DNA of 25,725 nucleotides from an uncultured Lachnospiraceae bacterium (lineage in GTDB: Bacteria > Bacillota > Clostridia > Lachnospirales > Lachnospiraceae). Below, one piece after another: positions 24,526-25,725 of the stretch. Within the stretch, counting starts at the first letter, position 1; each line of letters begins with the position of its first letter. Under the pieces are notes generated by a model. The model was not told the DNA's origin. It ran no database searches and worked only from the letters and a program-made list of their open reading frames with translations. The stretch spans positions 1 through 25,725 of the forward strand of contig CADBOW010000033.1 of assembly GCA_902796375.1 (NCBI GenBank). The letters are read 5' to 3'. Position numbers and translations under genes: made by a program.

Positions 24526-24626
24526 ATGCCTTCCCCCCTTCTCCGTATTCCGGTTCTTCCCCCGAAATTCAAAATCCCGGGCCCGGTTTTCGCATCATTT
24601 TTCGAACTTTTTCTACCTTTGAAAAA

Positions 24627-24645
24627 GATACGAAATAATTGTATC
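24627..24645. promoter_or_regulatory. Small inverted repeat over the divergent promoters
   Basis: GATAC (24627-24631) and GTATC (24641-24645) are separated by nine bases. The repeat covers the -35 box of the epimerase promoter and the -10 box and start point of the zinc-ribbon operon promoter. It could be an operator for one repressor acting on both, but five-base arms can arise by chance. Confidence 0.3.
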
Positions 24646-24666
24646 ACATGATTTTTTGTGCTACAA
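24638..24666 (-). promoter_or_regulatory. Sigma-A promoter of the zinc-ribbon/DHH operon
   Basis: The minus strand has TTGTAG (24661-24666), a 17-base spacer and TACAAT (24638-24643), with TG one base before the -10 box. It is superimposed on the opposite promoter at 24639-24667. Confidence 0.75.
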
Positions 24667-24667
24667 T
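24639..24667 (+). promoter_or_regulatory. Sigma-A promoter of the aldose-1-epimerase gene
   Basis: TTGTAT (24639-24644), a 17-base spacer and TACAAT (24662-24667), with an extended TG at 24659-24660, lie 33 bases before the start codon. Each box overlaps the opposite kind of box of the minus-strand promoter. Confidence 0.78.
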
Positions 24668-24700
24668 AGAAAACACTCATGATTTAAGGAGGGCTTCGTT

Positions 24701-25720
24701 ATGAGTATGAATGCAGAGATTACCAAGTGGAAAGGCAAAGATGTGATCCGTCTTTCTGCCGGAACATATACAGCAACCATCGCTCCGTTCCTCGGAAGCA
24801 ATATCGTCCGGATGCAGGACAGCGCCACCGGTGCGGACTTCTTCCGGAATGACGATTCCAGAACTCTGGAGGAAATCGAAGCCGAGCGTGTGACCTGGGG
24901 ATTCCCCACTCTTTACCTGCCGAACCGTCTGGCCGGCGGTATCCTGAAATGCAGCGATCACACCTATCAGTTTCCCATTAACGAACCGGATTTCGGAAAT
25001 GAGATCCATGGTTTTCTTCACCTGCGGGAGCACGAGATCGTGTCTGCGGAAGCAACCGACACCTCTGCCATAGCAAAGACTTGCTACGTATACGATGAGA
25101 AGGATCCCATGTTTTCCACCTTCCCTGTAAGCTTCCGTGCGGATTTCACATTTACACTGGATGCTTCGGGCCTGCGTTATGAATTCTCCATGACGAACCT
25201 TTCGACGGACCGGCAGCTGCCCTTCGGCATGTGCAACCATACCGCCATGAAGGCGCCCTTCATCGAAGGCTCCGACGGCATGGATTGTCGTCTCTATATT
25301 CCCATTGGTGAGAAGTGGGAGCTGGGCCGGGACCTCTGTCCCACACTGGATATGCTCCCCCACGGAAATCATGACCGTCAGTATATGACCGGTTCCCTGA
25401 TCCCGGTGAAGCAGATCCTGGACAATGACGTATTCAATACCGCCATCGGCGATCTGGACGGCAGAGAGTTCCGCGGTGCCGTTGTTACGGATCTCAAGGC
25501 CAAGGTTGAGATCGTTTACGAGATCAGCGATGACTTCATGTTCTGGGTACTCTGGAATGAAGGCGGCGATAAAGAATATTTCTGCCCCGAACCCATGACA
25601 TGGATGCTCAACGCTCCGAACCTTCCGCTTCCGGGTGATGAATCCGGATACCGTGAGCTGGCTCCGGGCGAATCCAAATCCGTAACCGAAAGAATCTACG
25701 CTAGAAAGTCCACAATTTAG
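24701..25720 (+). CDS. Aldose 1-epimerase family protein
   Basis: The 339-residue protein belongs to the galactose mutarotase fold, which interconverts alpha and beta forms of aldoses. Family residues are visible: PNR at 74-76, EIHG with His103, CNHTAMK with His180 as the likely general acid, and FCPEPMTWMLNAPN with Glu297 as the likely base. It should be cytoplasmic, with no signal peptide. Length is typical. The start ATG follows AAGGAGG by eight bases. It stands alone with its own promoter; no galactose or other sugar-utilisation gene is in the window, so the actual sugar is unknown. The stop codon lies five bases before the end of the window. Confidence 0.93.
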   Translation: MSMNAEITKWKGKDVIRLSAGTYTATIAPFLGSNIVRMQDSATGADFFRNDDSRTLEEIEAERVTWGFPTLYLPNRLAGGILKCSDHTYQFPINEPDFGNEIHGFLHLREHEIVSAEATDTSAIAKTCYVYDEKDPMFSTFPVSFRADFTFTLDASGLRYEFSMTNLSTDRQLPFGMCNHTAMKAPFIEGSDGMDCRLYIPIGEKWELGRDLCPTLDMLPHGNHDRQYMTGSLIPVKQILDNDVFNTAIGDLDGREFRGAVVTDLKAKVEIVYEISDDFMFWVLWNEGGDKEYFCPEPMTWMLNAPNLPLPGDESGYRELAPGESKSVTERIYARKSTI

Positions 25721-25725
25721 CAGGA

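Noticed and set aside
24570..24590. Terminator-like CCGGGCCCGG palindrome flanked by AAAA and TTTT upstream of the zinc-ribbon operon.
   Set aside because: The palindrome leaves no proper loop, and the position is in a leader between divergent promoters, where a terminator is not expected. Attenuation cannot be excluded but there is no alternative structure that I can see.

Overview
The window looks like core chromosome from a low-to-mid-GC Gram-positive anaerobe of the Clostridia, most likely Lachnospiraceae. Supporting signs are AGGAGG-type ribosome sites, a CIRCE element, a GGST-type phosphatidylserine decarboxylase next to pssA, a high-molecular-weight rubredoxin, and a purine pathway using a free-standing AICAR formyltransferase plus an archaeal-type IMP cyclohydrolase. 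The family is inferred from gene content; there is no rRNA or other marker gene. I see no tRNA, rRNA, IS element, prophage or CRISPR array, and no gene-free stretch over about 205 bases.

Left part (1-5113), minus strand: ftsH, citrate synthase and a CbxX/CfxQ-type AAA+ ATPase lie head to tail. A clear sigma-A promoter (TTGTCA-17-TAAGAT) overlapped at its start point by a CIRCE operator precedes ftsH, and an intrinsic terminator ends the run. A 15-bp tandem repeat sits between the AAA+ stop codon and that terminator. Next (5164-9171, minus strand) come cardiolipin synthase, proC, a flavin reductase-rubredoxin fusion and a YkgJ-type cysteine-cluster protein. A Bax-inhibitor-1 family membrane protein with a Gln/Tyr-rich N-terminus diverges from them (9380-10270, plus).

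Middle (10433-18107, minus strand): one tightly packed operon runs flippase-like membrane protein, pssA, psd, two tandem sulfatase-fold phosphoglycerol-transferase-like paralogues, IMP cyclohydrolase and AICAR formyltransferase. Most junctions are within about 20 bp. The first part makes phosphatidylethanolamine and probably decorates envelope polymers; the last two genes finish IMP synthesis.

Right part: a single-gene plus-strand unit (18314-21460) encodes a TIR domain, one membrane helix and a long beta-propeller-like C-terminus. It has its own promoter and a perfect-stem terminator shared with the convergent operon. This is the best candidate for a little-described system. That convergent operon (24525 to 21578, minus) encodes two zinc-ribbon membrane proteins and a DHH phosphoesterase with an unusual, apparently duplicated C-terminal module. 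Its promoter is superimposed, antiparallel, on the promoter of a divergent aldose-1-epimerase gene (24701-25720).
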